Positions 8,869 to 18,529 are shown, counted from the stretch's first letter. The stretch: DNA of 60,539 nucleotides from an uncultured Pelagibacteraceae bacterium (GCA_902591535.1 CACJBA010000006.1:1-60539), one strand, 5' to 3'. Numbers and translations are program-made. Notes: generated by a model from the sequence alone, not told the origin.

Positions 8869-9412
8869 CTTTTTTACTAATTATAAAATCATTATCTTCA
8901 AAAGTACTTAGGATTTTTTTTCTTAATCGATATATATGGGTCTCAACAGTATGAGTTTCAATGTCAGACTGGTAACTCCATACATTTTCCTCTAACTCGT
9001 TAACACTAACTGGTTTTTTTACTTTTGATAGATAAGTAATTGTATTGGTTTCCTTTTCAGTCAATTTAAGTTTAGTGTTATTAAATATCATCTCTCTTGA
9101 ATTCAAATCAATACTATATTTATTTATCTTAACCCGGGATTGATTATTAAATTGAAGTTTTAAAAATTGAATGTTTATTTTTTCAATTAAATTAGAAATG
9201 TTTATTGGCAAATTATCTAATACAATTTGATTATTAATGTTAAAATTTTTTCTAGTTGATATAATTAGATAGTTATTAATATTTTGTATTTTATCATTTA
9301 ATGAATTTTCATTATCTGCACAAATAATATTAAAATTTAAATCTAAACTTAATTCTTCAAGAATTTTATATAATGAGTTAAAATCATAGATAATTAAATT
9401 TTGATCATTCAT
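8849..9412 (-). CDS. OmpR/PhoB-type winged-helix regulator with degenerate receiver
   Basis: 187 residues from the ATG at 9412; an in-frame TTG at 9430 would add six residues but overlaps the divergent L,D-transpeptidase start. The C-terminal 95 residues form a Trans_reg_C winged helix: the region around LKLTEKETNTITYLS, then ELEENVWSYQSDIETHTVETH and IYRLRKKI match the recognition-helix signature of OmpR/PhoB proteins. The N-terminal 90 residues have a receiver-like length, but the strand that should carry the phospho-acceptor Asp reads YLIISTRKN, without an acidic residue. Phosphorylation control therefore looks lost. No sensor kinase is nearby. It is divergent from the L,D-transpeptidase gene. 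Confidence 0.8.
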   Translation of the reverse strand: MNDQNLIIYDFNSLYKILEELSLDLNFNIICADNENSLNDKIQNINNYLIISTRKNFNINNQIVLDNLPINISNLIEKINIQFLKLQFNNQSRVKINKYSIDLNSREMIFNNTKLKLTEKETNTITYLSKVKKPVSVNELEENVWSYQSDIETHTVETHIYRLRKKILSTFEDNDFIISKKDGYQIK

Positions 9413-9423
9413 AATCAGAGAAT

Positions 9424-9918
9424 ATGACAATTTTTGTAAAAAATAAACACAGTCTTCAATTAGATGAATTTAAATTTAAATGCTGTATTGGAAAAAAAGG
9501 TTCTACAATTAACAAAAGAGAAGGAGATAAAAAGACTCCTAAAGGAATATTTAAAATTGAAAATCTTTATTTCAGAAAAGATAGAATAAAAAAACCTACA
9601 ACCTCACTTAAATGCCTAGAGATCAAAAGTGATATGGGTTGGTGTGATGATATTCATTCACCTAATAAATACAATAAACTTATTAAAATAAATAAAAAAT
9701 TAAAATATGAAAAATTAAAAAGAAATGACAGCAAATATGACCTGCTTATTCCTATTAAGTACAATTTTAAAAAACCAGTTATTGGAAAAGGAAGTTGTAT
9801 TTTCATTCATTTAACTAAAGATTATAAAGCAACAGCTGGATGCATTGCTTTAAAAAAAAAGGATTTTTTAATTATGTTAAAATTGATTAAAAAAAATTCA
9901 AAAATAAAAATTAGTTAA
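9424..9918 (+). CDS. L,D-transpeptidase (YkuD-fold) family protein
   Basis: A 164-residue protein with the YkuD catalytic layout: the REGDKKTPKGIFKI segment near residue 33 is the conserved GDxxTPxGxF motif, FIHLTKDYK near 127 supplies the His, and ATAGCIAL near 139 supplies the nucleophilic Cys. Family members form or hydrolyse L,D peptide bonds in peptidoglycan, or transfer lipoproteins onto it. No signal peptide is visible in the first 25 residues, so export is unclear; similar leaderless forms are common in alphaproteobacteria. It is divergent from the degenerate regulator with an 11-base gap, suggesting a regulatory link, and its stop overlaps the yggS stop in a shared TTAA. Confidence 0.8.
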   Translation: MTIFVKNKHSLQLDEFKFKCCIGKKGSTINKREGDKKTPKGIFKIENLYFRKDRIKKPTTSLKCLEIKSDMGWCDDIHSPNKYNKLIKINKKLKYEKLKRNDSKYDLLIPIKYNFKKPVIGKGSCIFIHLTKDYKATAGCIALKKKDFLIMLKLIKKNSKIKIS

Positions 9919-10574
9919 AATCTACTACCAAAAATACTAGATCCAATTCTTATATATGTTGACAAATTTTCAGCTGCTTTAAGAAAATCTGAAGACATTC
10001 CCATACTTAATTCATTTAAATCAAAACTTTTATTTAATTTTTTCATGTCTTTAAAATAACTCCCAGGATCAATATTTGCAGGAGGGATACACATAAGTCC
10101 AATTAAGTCTAAATTAATTTCCTTACAATAGGTAACTAAGCTATTTAGTTCTTCTTTATTAATACCTGATTTTTGAACCTCATTACCTATATTGACTTGT
10201 AGAAAAATTTTAATTTTTTTATTTAATTTCTCCTGTTCATCTGCAATTTTTTTTGCAAGTTTTACACTGTCAACAGAATGAATATAATCAAACAATTTAA
10301 CCGCAAATTTCACTTTGTTAGTTTGTAATTTTCCAATCATATGTAGTTGAATTTTTGGATTTATTTTTTTTACTTCTGACCATTTTTCAACTGCTTCTTG
10401 AACTTTATTTTCACCAAAATGTATATGTCCATACTCTATTAGTGGTGATATTTTATCAATTTTAAAAGTCTTAGAAACTGCTATAATTTTTGGATTATTG
10501 ACAACATTTATTTTGCTCAAATGTGTTTCGATATTATTCTTAATGTCTAATAAATTTTTAACAGTATTGTGCAT
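9915..10574 (-). CDS. YggS-family PLP homeostasis protein
   Basis: A 219-residue alanine-racemase-fold protein of the YggS/PROSC (PLPBP) family, which binds pyridoxal 5'-phosphate and buffers its cellular level. The PLP lysine is in IIAVSKTF near residue 32. HFGENKVQEAVEKW (about 52-65) is the family signature. LHMIGKLQTNKVK near 77 and the C-terminal LSMGMSSDF and YIRIGSSIFGSR phosphate-binding segment are intact. The ATG is only five bases from the divergent GTG of the ThiE-like gene, so at least one of the two promoters must lie inside coding sequence. Confidence 0.94.
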   Translation of the reverse strand: MHNTVKNLLDIKNNIETHLSKINVVNNPKIIAVSKTFKIDKISPLIEYGHIHFGENKVQEAVEKWSEVKKINPKIQLHMIGKLQTNKVKFAVKLFDYIHSVDSVKLAKKIADEQEKLNKKIKIFLQVNIGNEVQKSGINKEELNSLVTYCKEINLDLIGLMCIPPANIDPGSYFKDMKKLNKSFDLNELSMGMSSDFLKAAENLSTYIRIGSSIFGSRF

Positions 10575-10579
10575 ACATT

Positions 10580-11098
10580 GTGATTAGAAAATATTACTTT
10601 ATAAATAAACTCGATACAAATAATATCAATAAACAAGATAAACAAACTACTGTTATTTTCAGAAACTATTCTCCAAAATCTCAGAATGAAGAGCTAATTC
10701 TTAAAATTAAGAAATATTGTAAAAAAAAATCATTAAAATTTTATTTATCTAACAATGTGAAATTAGCTATTAAACTCAATTTAGATGGAGCTTATATCCC
10801 AGCTTTTAATAAGAGCTTTAAGCATTTGGCTTATTCTTTAAAACAAAATTTTAAAATTATTGGATCTGCTCATAATCTTAAAGAAATAAGAAATAAAGAA
10901 CACCAAAAAGTGGATAAAATCTTTTTATCATCTTTATTCAAAAAAAATAAAAATTTTTTGGGAATTAATAAATTCAAATCTCTATCAAGACTGACTAAAA
11001 AAAACATTGTAGCTTTGGGTGGAATTTCTAAAAAAAATAAAAAAAAGCTTACTCTTTTAAATCAATCTGATTTTGCGGGAATATCTTTTTTTGAATAA
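10580..11098 (+). CDS. ThiE/TenI-like TIM-barrel protein
   Basis: 172 residues starting at GTG. The sequence follows the ThiE/TenI barrel: NVKLAIKLNLDGAYIP near residue 70 corresponds to the ThiE segment ending in HLGQxD, KIIGSAHNLKEI near 95 to the IGxS(x)H loop, and IVALGGI near 145 to the conserved ALGGI strand, followed by DFAGISFFE. Thiamine-phosphate synthase joins hydroxymethylpyrimidine pyrophosphate with thiazole phosphate. However, the HLGQ and pyrophosphate-coordinating residues are not preserved here and it is about 35 residues short, so a non-canonical or lost activity is likely. It is divergent from yggS and ends at a strong terminator. Confidence 0.65.
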   Translation: MIRKYYFINKLDTNNINKQDKQTTVIFRNYSPKSQNEELILKIKKYCKKKSLKFYLSNNVKLAIKLNLDGAYIPAFNKSFKHLAYSLKQNFKIIGSAHNLKEIRNKEHQKVDKIFLSSLFKKNKNFLGINKFKSLSRLTKKNIVALGGISKKNKKKLTLLNQSDFAGISFFE

Positions 11099-11128
11099 AA
11101 AAAAGGCCCCTAAAAAGGGGCCCTTTTT
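11099..11128. terminator. Bidirectional intrinsic terminator
   Basis: GGCCCC (11105-11110), loop TAAAAA, GGGGCC (11117-11122), flanked by an A-run before and C then five T after. The A-rich and T-rich flanks let it work for both the ThiE-like gene (plus) and the porin (minus). It is the only intrinsic terminator between convergent genes in the window. Confidence 0.9.
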
Positions 11129-11146
11129 AATAATTTTAACTAATAA

Positions 11147-12112
11147 TTAGAATGCAAATGCAGCACCTAAGAACCAGTAGTCAACGTCAGCATTTGAATT
11201 AGTAGAACCATCTACGTTTTCAGCTGCTTCCATTTTACCAGTAAGTGTCATACCACCAGCTGTGTAAGTAACAACTAGAGCAGAGTACTCTGCATCAGTA
11301 GATGAAGAACCTAAATCGATTTCTTCAGTACCATAAGCTACAGAAAGTTCATCAGATACAGTGTAAGATACTTCGTAAGATGAAGTTGTCTTATCGTTTG
11401 TAGCTGCACTCATGTCGTAATCACTGTTTGTAGCCTCAAGAGTTACTGGACCAATTGCATATCCAATGTGCCATGCTGTTTGGTCACCAGACGTAGCTGT
11501 TGTACCAGTGTTTTCATCAGCTGTAGCATATTTCAATGTTAAACCTTCAACACCAGTGTAAGTAACACCATAACCTGTTTCAGACTCAACACCATTTCCT
11601 TTTTGAGGATTGTATGATGCATTGATTGTTAAACCATCCATTAAAGATGGAGCTGTGTAGTAAAATGAATTATTTTCACCACCTGAAGCACCGTTTGTTA
11701 CACCAGTAACACCAGTAGCTACAGCACCGTCAAATCCATCCCAGATGTCGCCTGCAGCAGTAGCATCCATTGCAGATGTTGCTGAAGAACCACCGTGACC
11801 AGAGAATTTAATTGTTCCGATCTCGTCTGAACTGATTGTTATTGAATGATCATCAAATGGACCAGATACACCAGCTGCATTATCTAGTTGGTATGATAGA
11901 GAAACGTTTAATCCGTTATCTAATTCACCACCACCTGAAACTGTGAATTGGTTACCCATTGTAAATGAAGTACCAGCGTTATGAGTATCAGAACTATAAC
12001 CACCAATACCAACTGAAGCTGCACCAGAAATGCTCATTGAACCAGCATTAGCTGCTGATACAGAAACAAGTGATGCTGCTAAAGCAGTAAGACCTATTTT
12101 TTTCATGTTCAT
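11147..12112 (-). CDS. Outer-membrane porin
   Basis: A 321-residue beta-barrel porin, the likely major route for small solutes across the outer membrane. Residues 1-23 are a classic signal peptide (KKIGLTALAASLVSVSAANA, cleavage after ANA). The mature protein is rich in Gly, Ser and Thr with alternating polar/apolar strands such as GLTINASYNPQ and SYEVSYTVSDELSVAYG. It ends in WFLGAAFAF, with the C-terminal Phe needed for BAM-dependent insertion. AAGGAG eight bases before the first ATG selects 12112 over the ATG two codons later. Base composition is clearly less AT-rich than its neighbours, consistent with codon selection in a very highly expressed gene. Dedicated terminator at its 3' end. 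Confidence 0.92.
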   Translation of the reverse strand: MNMKKIGLTALAASLVSVSAANAGSMSISGAASVGIGGYSSDTHNAGTSFTMGNQFTVSGGGELDNGLNVSLSYQLDNAAGVSGPFDDHSITISSDEIGTIKFSGHGGSSATSAMDATAAGDIWDGFDGAVATGVTGVTNGASGGENNSFYYTAPSLMDGLTINASYNPQKGNGVESETGYGVTYTGVEGLTLKYATADENTGTTATSGDQTAWHIGYAIGPVTLEATNSDYDMSAATNDKTTSSYEVSYTVSDELSVAYGTEEIDLGSSSTDAEYSALVVTYTAGGMTLTGKMEAAENVDGSTNSNADVDYWFLGAAFAF

Positions 12113-12316
12113 ATTAATTACTCCTTATTTTTATTGTTATTATTAATAATAAACAGGCGATTTATACCCTTAGAAACCCCAATTATTCACAATAATAGTA
12201 AATTTTGTTGTAAAAGTTAAAAAGTGTTGCATTTTTACATCACTTTTCAATCTATATTTGAAGAAATATTAGATATTTTAAGGATATATTGTAGATATAA
12301 TCGCAAAAAAAATACC

Positions 12317-12907
12317 ATGAAATTTTCTATAACATTTAAAACTTTAATTTTTTTATTGGTTCTACCATTAGTATTAGCATCATGCAAAGGTCCTGATGGA
12401 AAATTTAAGCTTCCAGGAGGTGATGCAAGAAAAACTCCGGCTGACCCAAAATTAAGAGTTCAACAAAATATAAGAGAAGGGAAAGGAATAAGATTTAATG
12501 ATGCATTTAAACAAAAAGGAGGAGTATTTGATTTTGCAAGCTCTAATGAATTATGGAGAGCTTCTTTAGATGTGATTGATTTTATGCCACTTTCTTCGGT
12601 AAATTATAGTGGTGGTATAATCATTACTGATTGGTATTCAGAAAAAAATTCACCTAATGAAAGTATCAAAATTTCAATAAGATTTTTAACTAACGAAATT
12701 AGGTCAGATGCTTTAGATATAAAAATATTTAGCAGAAAATGTATAGATACATTAGTTAATTGCAGTGTCTCAAATTTAAGTGGAAATTTATCAACTGAAA
12801 TAAAAAAAGAAATCTTGAAAAAAGCTGCAAAGTATAAAAAGCAAATAGTTGAAGAAAATCCAGATAAAGATTTCGTTTATCCTGATACAAGCGGTGGTGT
12901 TTTTTGA
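12317..12907 (+). CDS. DUF3576 family lipoprotein
   Basis: A 196-residue lipoprotein upstream of leuS. The N terminus [20 protein letters not shown] followed by ASC gives a lipobox with Cys near residue 24, so the mature protein is lipid-anchored in the envelope. The body contains [20 protein letters not shown] and [20 protein letters not shown], the pattern of the DUF3576 family found in front of leuS in many alphaproteobacteria; function unknown. The open frame extends upstream to an ATG at 12224, but those 31 residues lack a signal sequence character, so 12317 is preferred. Stop is one base before the leuS GTG. The position with leuS, lptE and holA suggests an envelope role by association only. 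Confidence 0.82.
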   Translation: MKFSITFKTLIFLLVLPLVLASCKGPDGKFKLPGGDARKTPADPKLRVQQNIREGKGIRFNDAFKQKGGVFDFASSNELWRASLDVIDFMPLSSVNYSGGIIITDWYSEKNSPNESIKISIRFLTNEIRSDALDIKIFSRKCIDTLVNCSVSNLSGNLSTEIKKEILKKAAKYKKQIVEENPDKDFVYPDTSGGVF

Positions 12908-12908
12908 A

Positions 12909-15443
12909 GTGGAAAGATATAATTTCAAATCTATAGAAAGTAAATGGCAAAAAATTTGGAACGAAAATAAGACATTTTCTGTCAAAGTAGATAAAAATAA
13001 GAAAAAATTTTACTGCCTAGAAATGTTTCCTTATCCTTCAGGAAAAATACACATGGGTCATGTAAGAAATTATACAATTGGAGATGTTCTTGCTCGCTAT
13101 AAAGCACTTCAAGGTTTTAATGTTCTTCATCCTATGGGATGGGATTCTTTTGGAATGCCAGCAGAAAATGCTGCAAAACAAAATAAACTAGACCCAAAGG
13201 ACTGGACGGAATCAAATATCGCGAATATGAAATCTCAATTAAAAAAACTAGGATTATCAATAGATTGGGACAGAGAAATTTCTACCTGCTCCGAGGATTA
13301 TTATAAGCATCAACAAAAATTTTTTTTAGAATTGTTTAAAAAAAAATTAGTTTATAGAAAAGAAAATTATGTAAATTGGGACCCAATTGATGAAACCGTT
13401 TTAGCAAACGAACAAGTAATTGATGGTAAAGGATGGCGATCTGGAGCAATAGTTGAAAGAAAAAAGCTAAGTCAATGGTTTTTTAATATAACGCAATTTT
13501 CTCAAGATTTATTAGATAGTTTAGACAAGCTAGATAATTGGCCAAATAAAGTAAAAACTATGCAAAAAAATTGGATAGGAAAGTCTTTTGGTTGTGAGAT
13601 AGATTTTAAAGTAGAGGGAGAATTACCAGTTAAAAATATTAAATGTTTCACTACAAGACCAGACACTTTATTTGGATTTTCTTTTTTAGCCCTTTCTGTT
13701 GATCATGAAATTTCAAAATTCTATAAAGATGATAAAAAATTTCTCAAATTTAAAGAAGAATGCTCAAAAAGTGGTACAACAGAAGAAGCGATAGCTGTAG
13801 GAGAAAAAATTGGTTTCAAAACTAATTTATCTGCAATAAATCCATTGAATCCAGGACAAAAAGTTCCGGTTTATTTTGCAAATTTTGTTTTAATGGATTA
13901 TGGATTTGGTGCTGTTTTTGGGTGCCCAGCTCATGACCAAAGAGATTTTGATTTTGCAAAAAAATATAATCTTGAAATTAAAACAGTAGTCAGACCGTTT
14001 GATAAAAATGATAATTATCAAGTAACAGATGAAGCCTATCCGGGAGAAGGTATTTTAATTAACTCAGAATTTCTGAATGGAATTGAGGCCCCAAATAAAT
14101 CAGTTATTGAAACTATAAAAATTCTTGAAGAAAAAAAACTTGGGTTAAAAAAAATTAATTTTAGATTGAAAGATTGGGGAGTATCCAGACAGAGATACTG
14201 GGGTTGTCCAATACCAGTTGCTTATGATGAAAATGGGAAAGTTCATGTAATCCCAGATTCAATGCTACCAGTAAAATTACCTCAAAAAATTGATTTAAAT
14301 GTAAAAGGGAATCCATTAGATCATATTAATGAATGGAAAGAAATCGAAATTGATGGAAAGAAATTGGTAAGGGAAACTGATACACTAGATACTTTTGTTT
14401 GTTCCTCTTGGTATTTTTTAAGATTCTGTTCTCCAAGTGAAAAAAATTATGGTTTTAATGAAGAAGAAGCAAAATATTGGATGCCGGTTGATCAATACAT
14501 TGGTGGAGTAGAACACGCAATACTTCATTTACTATATTCAAGATTTTTTATGCGAGCAATTTCAAAAGATAATGAAAAAATTAATTTGAAGGAACCATTT
14601 GATGGATTGTTTACTCAAGGCATGGTTTGCCATGAAACTTATAAGGACCCTGATAATAACTGGGTAAGTCCTGATGAAATTGAAACAATTAATGGTAAAA
14701 AATATCTAAAAAATGATACTTCAAAACAGATAAAAATTGGACCATCTGAATCAATGTCAAAATCAAAAAAAAATACGATTGATCCAGAAAATATCATTTC
14801 AAGTTATGGAGCTGATGCTGCAAGGTTATTTATTTTATCCGATAGTCCACCTGAGAAAGATGTTCAATGGTCAGATGAAGGAATTAACTCATCGTTCAAA
14901 TTCATACAAAAATTGTGGACTTTAAATACAAAAATAATTCAGAAAATTAGTGAAAATTATAAAGAAAACACTGATGATGAGATAGATAAATATACCAATA
15001 AATTTTTAAAAAAAGTAACTGATAATTTAGAGAACTTTAGTTACAACAAAATAATAGCTAACTTACATGAAATGTATTCTTTTTTTACTAATCAGATTAA
15101 TAAAAATTATACAAAAGAGACTTTGTTAGAGAATTATCAAAAAATTCTAATTGCAATACAACCTGTTGTTCCACATTTTTCAAATGAATGCTTAGAGCTT
15201 ATTAATGTATTTGATGTTAAATGGCCTCAATATAATGAAAAAATGATAAAAGAGGAAAAGATTAATTTGGTTGTTCAAATTAACGGTAAAAAAAGAAATT
15301 TAATCGAAATTGAACCAGATAAACCAGAAGAAGAGCTATTTGAAATAATAAAAAAGGATGAAAAAATTATAAAATATATTCAAAATACTCAGATTAAAAA
15401 AAAGATTTATATAAAAAATAAATTAATAAATATAATTATCTAA
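12909..15443 (+). CDS. leuS: Leucyl-tRNA synthetase
   Basis: LeuS (844 residues) charges tRNA-Leu. The class I HIGH motif appears as HMGH in [15 protein letters not shown] (near residue 50), and the KMSKS motif as SMSKSKKN near 612. The CP1 editing domain contains TTRPDTLFG near 250 and the [15 protein letters not shown] editing pocket near 335. The C-terminal anticodon and tail domains follow. The reading frame is open back to 12849, but homology starts at [14 protein letters not shown], so the GTG at 12909, one base after the DUF3576 TGA, is taken as the start. It lies in a DUF3576-leuS-lptE-holA operon. Confidence 0.95.
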   Translation: MERYNFKSIESKWQKIWNENKTFSVKVDKNKKKFYCLEMFPYPSGKIHMGHVRNYTIGDVLARYKALQGFNVLHPMGWDSFGMPAENAAKQNKLDPKDWTESNIANMKSQLKKLGLSIDWDREISTCSEDYYKHQQKFFLELFKKKLVYRKENYVNWDPIDETVLANEQVIDGKGWRSGAIVERKKLSQWFFNITQFSQDLLDSLDKLDNWPNKVKTMQKNWIGKSFGCEIDFKVEGELPVKNIKCFTTRPDTLFGFSFLALSVDHEISKFYKDDKKFLKFKEECSKSGTTEEAIAVGEKIGFKTNLSAINPLNPGQKVPVYFANFVLMDYGFGAVFGCPAHDQRDFDFAKKYNLEIKTVVRPFDKNDNYQVTDEAYPGEGILINSEFLNGIEAPNKSVIETIKILEEKKLGLKKINFRLKDWGVSRQRYWGCPIPVAYDENGKVHVIPDSMLPVKLPQKIDLNVKGNPLDHINEWKEIEIDGKKLVRETDTLDTFVCSSWYFLRFCSPSEKNYGFNEEEAKYWMPVDQYIGGVEHAILHLLYSRFFMRAISKDNEKINLKEPFDGLFTQGMVCHETYKDPDNNWVSPDEIETINGKKYLKNDTSKQIKIGPSESMSKSKKNTIDPENIISSYGADAARLFILSDSPPEKDVQWSDEGINSSFKFIQKLWTLNTKIIQKISENYKENTDDEIDKYTNKFLKKVTDNLENFSYNKIIANLHEMYSFFTNQINKNYTKETLLENYQKILIAIQPVVPHFSNECLELINVFDVKWPQYNEKMIKEEKINLVVQINGKKRNLIEIEPDKPEEELFEIIKKDEKIIKYIQNTQIKKKIYIKNKLINIII

Positions 15444-15444
15444 T

Positions 15445-15900
15445 ATGATGAAAAAAATATCTGCTTTAATACTTCTAACCTTTGTTTATAGTTGTGGCTA
15501 TACTTCACTCTATAAAGAAATGAAAAGTGATTTAAATATAAATATTTTAAGTATGAAAGGTGATTTTGAAATAAATAATTATATAAAAAATGAATTAAGA
15601 ATTTCATCAAACAAGGATTCATCAAATATACACAACATAATTCTTGAAAGTGAATACAAAAAAATAACTCTTGCAAAAGATGCTACAGGTGAAGCAACTG
15701 ATTATAAATTGGAGATGGGTGTTAATTTTATAATAACTTCAAATAACAATAAGCAACTAGTTTACGAGGAAAATTTTAAAATTAAAAAAAATAGTGACAA
15801 TTTTGAACAATCTAATTATGAAAAGGACATAAAGAAAAATTTTTCTAAAATTGTTCAAGAAAAATTAATTTTAGATTTAATTAAAATAAGTGATAATTAA
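15445..15900 (+). CDS. lptE: LPS-assembly lipoprotein LptE
   Basis: A 151-residue lipoprotein with a hydrophobic signal and lipobox VYSC (Cys near residue 18) followed by GYTSLYKE, the typical CGFxPLY-like start of mature LptE. LptE plugs the LptD beta barrel in the outer membrane and guides LPS insertion. The rest, with SNIHNIILESEYKKITLAKD and EATDYKLEMGVNFII, matches the LptE beta-sheet pattern. Position between leuS and holA is the conserved location of lptE in proteobacteria and supports the call. ATG codons at 15445 and 15448 are equivalent choices. Its last 11 bases overlap holA. Confidence 0.88.
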   Translation: MMKKISALILLTFVYSCGYTSLYKEMKSDLNINILSMKGDFEINNYIKNELRISSNKDSSNIHNIILESEYKKITLAKDATGEATDYKLEMGVNFIITSNNNKQLVYEENFKIKKNSDNFEQSNYEKDIKKNFSKIVQEKLILDLIKISDN

Positions 15901-16882
15901 AAACTTTGAAATAAAAAAAGTAAACTTAAATAGAAATCCTTTTGTCCTTCTATATGGAAAAAATGAAGGCCTTAAAAATCAAATAAAAACTGAATTATTA
16001 AGAAATAAAAAAACCACCATAAATTATGAAGAAAGAGAAATTATAGATGATGTAAACAGTTTTACCGAATCCCTTTACACAAAATCTCTTTTTGAAAATG
16101 AAAAATTAATAATTATAAACAGAGCAACTGATAAAATATTTAAAATTTTATCTGAAATTATTAACAAAAGAATTAATGACTTAATAATTATTATAGACGC
16201 AGATAATTTAGAAAAAAGATCAAAGCTAAGATCTTTTTTTGAGAAAGACAAAATTTGTATTTGTATACCCTTTTATCCAGACACAGCTCAATCGTTATCA
16301 AATATTGCATCGGAATATCTTAAAAAAAAAAATATTCCTTTATCTCGATCGGATTTGAATTCAATAATAAATAAATGTAATGGCGATAGAAAAGTTTTAT
16401 TCATGGAACTAGAAAAAATAGAATTTTATGTGAAAGATGGGAAAAAAGTTACCAAAGAAAGTATAGCAAAATTAACTAATTTAATTGAAAACCATAGTAT
16501 TTCGGAACTAGTGGATAACTGTTTGGCTAAAAATAAACTTAAAACAGCTCATATTTTAGCGGAAAATAATTTCAGTAATGATGATTGTGTTCTTATAACA
16601 AGAATTTTTCTTAATAAATTAAAAAAAATTCTAAAACTTACCTATGAGTATGAAAAAAATAACGATTTAGATTTAACTATTTCTTTAGCAAAACCTCCAA
16701 TTTTTTGGAAAGAGAAAGAAATTACAAAACAACAAATTTTAAATTGGAAACCAGAAAAATTAAAAGAACTATTGTATAAAATTAATAATTTAGAGCTCTT
16801 AATTAAAAAAAATTATAATAACTCAATTAATTTGATTACTGACTTCATTTTAAATCAGGTATCAATTAAAACTAATAATTAG
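15890..16882 (+). CDS. holA: DNA polymerase III delta subunit
   Basis: HolA (330 residues) is the delta subunit of the clamp loader, which opens the beta sliding clamp. The N-terminal segment PFVLLYGKNEGLKNQI and TESLYTKSLFENEKLIII (near 55-72) contain the clamp-opening region typical of delta. The AAA-like and C-terminal collar domains follow without Walker motifs, as expected. Start is a GTG within the end of lptE. The last 11 bases overlap the opposing parB. Sequence is strongly enriched in Lys, Asn and Ile. Confidence 0.9.
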   Translation: MIIKNFEIKKVNLNRNPFVLLYGKNEGLKNQIKTELLRNKKTTINYEEREIIDDVNSFTESLYTKSLFENEKLIIINRATDKIFKILSEIINKRINDLIIIIDADNLEKRSKLRSFFEKDKICICIPFYPDTAQSLSNIASEYLKKKNIPLSRSDLNSIINKCNGDRKVLFMELEKIEFYVKDGKKVTKESIAKLTNLIENHSISELVDNCLAKNKLKTAHILAENNFSNDDCVLITRIFLNKLKKILKLTYEYEKNNDLDLTISLAKPPIFWKEKEITKQQILNWKPEKLKELLYKINNLELLIKKNYNNSINLITDFILNQVSIKTNN

Positions 16883-17714
16883 ATTTAATTATATCTATGA
16901 TTTTATTTAACTGATCTAAATCCTTATATTCAAAGGAAATTTTACCTTTATTTCTTTTGCTGTTTTGTATGTCTACATTTAAACCAATTTTATTAGAGAT
17001 GGATAGCTCTAATGCTATAATATTTGTATCTTTAATATTTTTTGAACTTTGTTTCTTATTTTTAAATAATTGAACAAAATTTTCAGCTTGTCTCACTGAA
17101 AGTTTTTTTTCAACAATTTTGCTTGCAACAAAACTTGCATTTTCTAAACCAACTAAAATTTTAGCATGTCCAGGTGTCAATTTTTGTTTCTCAATTAATT
17201 TTATTACATCTTCTGGCAATGTTAAGATCCTTAATGAATTTGTTATATAACTCCTACTTTTTCCTATAAACTTTGAAACTTTTTCTTGATCGTAATAGAA
17301 TTCATCTATAAGTCTTTTGTAACCCTGGGCTTCCTCTAAGGGATTTAGATCACTTCTCTGAACATTTTCTACAATTGCAAATTCGAGAGATTTCAAATCA
17401 TCTGCCTCCGTAATTACTACTGGAACCTCATGAAGACCCGCCCTTTGAGCTGCAAGCCATCTTCTCTCCCCTGCAATTATTTCAAATTTTGAGTCATCAT
17501 TGTTTGATTTTCTTACTATAATGGGCTGTATGATCCCTCTTTCTTTAATTGAATTTGTTAAATCTTCTAAATTAATTTTTTCAAAAATTTTTCTTGGCTG
17601 ATATTTATTAGGAACTAAATCACTTATAGACAACTGATTTTTACTTAGTTCGACTTTTGTTTCACCTATCAAAGATGACAAGCCTCGTCCTAAACCTTTT
17701 TTAATTTTATCCAT
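16872..17714 (-). CDS. parB: Chromosome-partitioning protein ParB
   Basis: ParB (280 residues) loads at parS as a CTP-dependent clamp and spreads on origin-proximal DNA. The N-terminal GRGLSSLIGE motif binds ParA. NKYQPRKIF (near 36) and IIAGERRWLAAQRAGL (near 77-92) are the CTP-binding boxes. The helix-turn-helix around QEKVSKFIGKSRSYITNSLR (about 130-150) reads parS. The C-terminal dimerisation domain is present. Its ATG shares bases with the parA stop (TAATG). The parS site is at 19112-19127. Confidence 0.96.
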   Translation of the reverse strand: MDKIKKGLGRGLSSLIGETKVELSKNQLSISDLVPNKYQPRKIFEKINLEDLTNSIKERGIIQPIIVRKSNNDDSKFEIIAGERRWLAAQRAGLHEVPVVITEADDLKSLEFAIVENVQRSDLNPLEEAQGYKRLIDEFYYDQEKVSKFIGKSRSYITNSLRILTLPEDVIKLIEKQKLTPGHAKILVGLENASFVASKIVEKKLSVRQAENFVQLFKNKKQSSKNIKDTNIIALELSISNKIGLNVDIQNSKRNKGKISFEYKDLDQLNKIIDIIKSNY

Positions 17715-18508
17715 TAAGCAGCACTCCCTATTGTTGACTCTTGATTAATAAATTCATCTGTAAAGCTAAAATATGATTTGCTTCCAGGGCAAGATTTGTC
17801 ATAAATTAAAACTGGCATCCCATGTGAAGGGGCTTCTGACAATCTTACATTTCTCGGTATCACAGTTGAATAAACCTTCTCAGTAAAATAATCTCTTGCT
17901 TCCTTTTCAACTTGTGAAGAGAGCTTATTTCTTTTGTCATACATTGTTAAAAGTATCCCCCTGATCTTTAAATCCGGATTTAAACTCACTTTTATTCTTT
18001 CTATCGTCTTCATTAGTTGGGTTAAACCTTCAAGGGCAAAAAATTCCGTCTGTAATGGAACTAAAAGTGAATTAGAGCTTACTAGAGCCATTACTGTAAG
18101 TAGGCTCAAAGATGGTGGACAATCGATCAATACATAATCATAAGATCCTTTATAATTGTTTAAATAAGCGGCTAATTTGGCTTTTAATATAAAGGCCCTA
18201 TTACTATCATCAGCTGTCTCTACTTCCAATCCCGATAAGTCTACATTAGAGGTTATGATATCCAAATTTTCAAACTTTGTTTTTTTTATTACCTCATCAA
18301 TTTCCTTTGTTCCATTCAATACACCATAAATTGTATCACTTGAGTTATCCATATTTGATAATCCAAGACCTGTAGTTGCATTTCCCTGAGGATCCAGATC
18401 AATAACTAAAATTTTTTTCTCCAATTGCGATAATCCAGCCGCAAGATTTATTACTGTAGTAGTTTTTCCTACCCCACCCTTTTGATTTATGACAGAAATG
18501 ATTTGCAT
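17714..18508 (-). CDS. parA: Chromosome-partitioning ATPase ParA
   Basis: ParA (264 residues) is the Walker-type ATPase that moves ParB-parS complexes. The deviant Walker A motif is INQKGGVGKTTTVINLA near residue 7. LVIDLDPQGNATTGLG near 35 is Walker A', and YVLIDCPPSLSLL near 120 is Walker B. There is no N-terminal DNA-binding domain, so it is the chromosomal rather than plasmid (type Ia) form. It lies 21 bases after rsmG in the minus-strand mnmG-rsmG-parA-parB operon. Confidence 0.97.
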   Translation of the reverse strand: MQIISVINQKGGVGKTTTVINLAAGLSQLEKKILVIDLDPQGNATTGLGLSNMDNSSDTIYGVLNGTKEIDEVIKKTKFENLDIITSNVDLSGLEVETADDSNRAFILKAKLAAYLNNYKGSYDYVLIDCPPSLSLLTVMALVSSNSLLVPLQTEFFALEGLTQLMKTIERIKVSLNPDLKIRGILLTMYDKRNKLSSQVEKEARDYFTEKVYSTVIPRNVRLSEAPSHGMPVLIYDKSCPGSKSYFSFTDEFINQESTIGSAA

Positions 18509-18529
18509 TTAATCTTTTTTATAATCCTT

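Noticed and set aside
12183..12191. A perfect DnaA box (TTATTCACA) upstream of the porin
   Set aside because: It is isolated. In AT-rich sequence one or two matches per 60 kb are expected by chance, and the region lacks the cluster and context seen at 29.9 kb.
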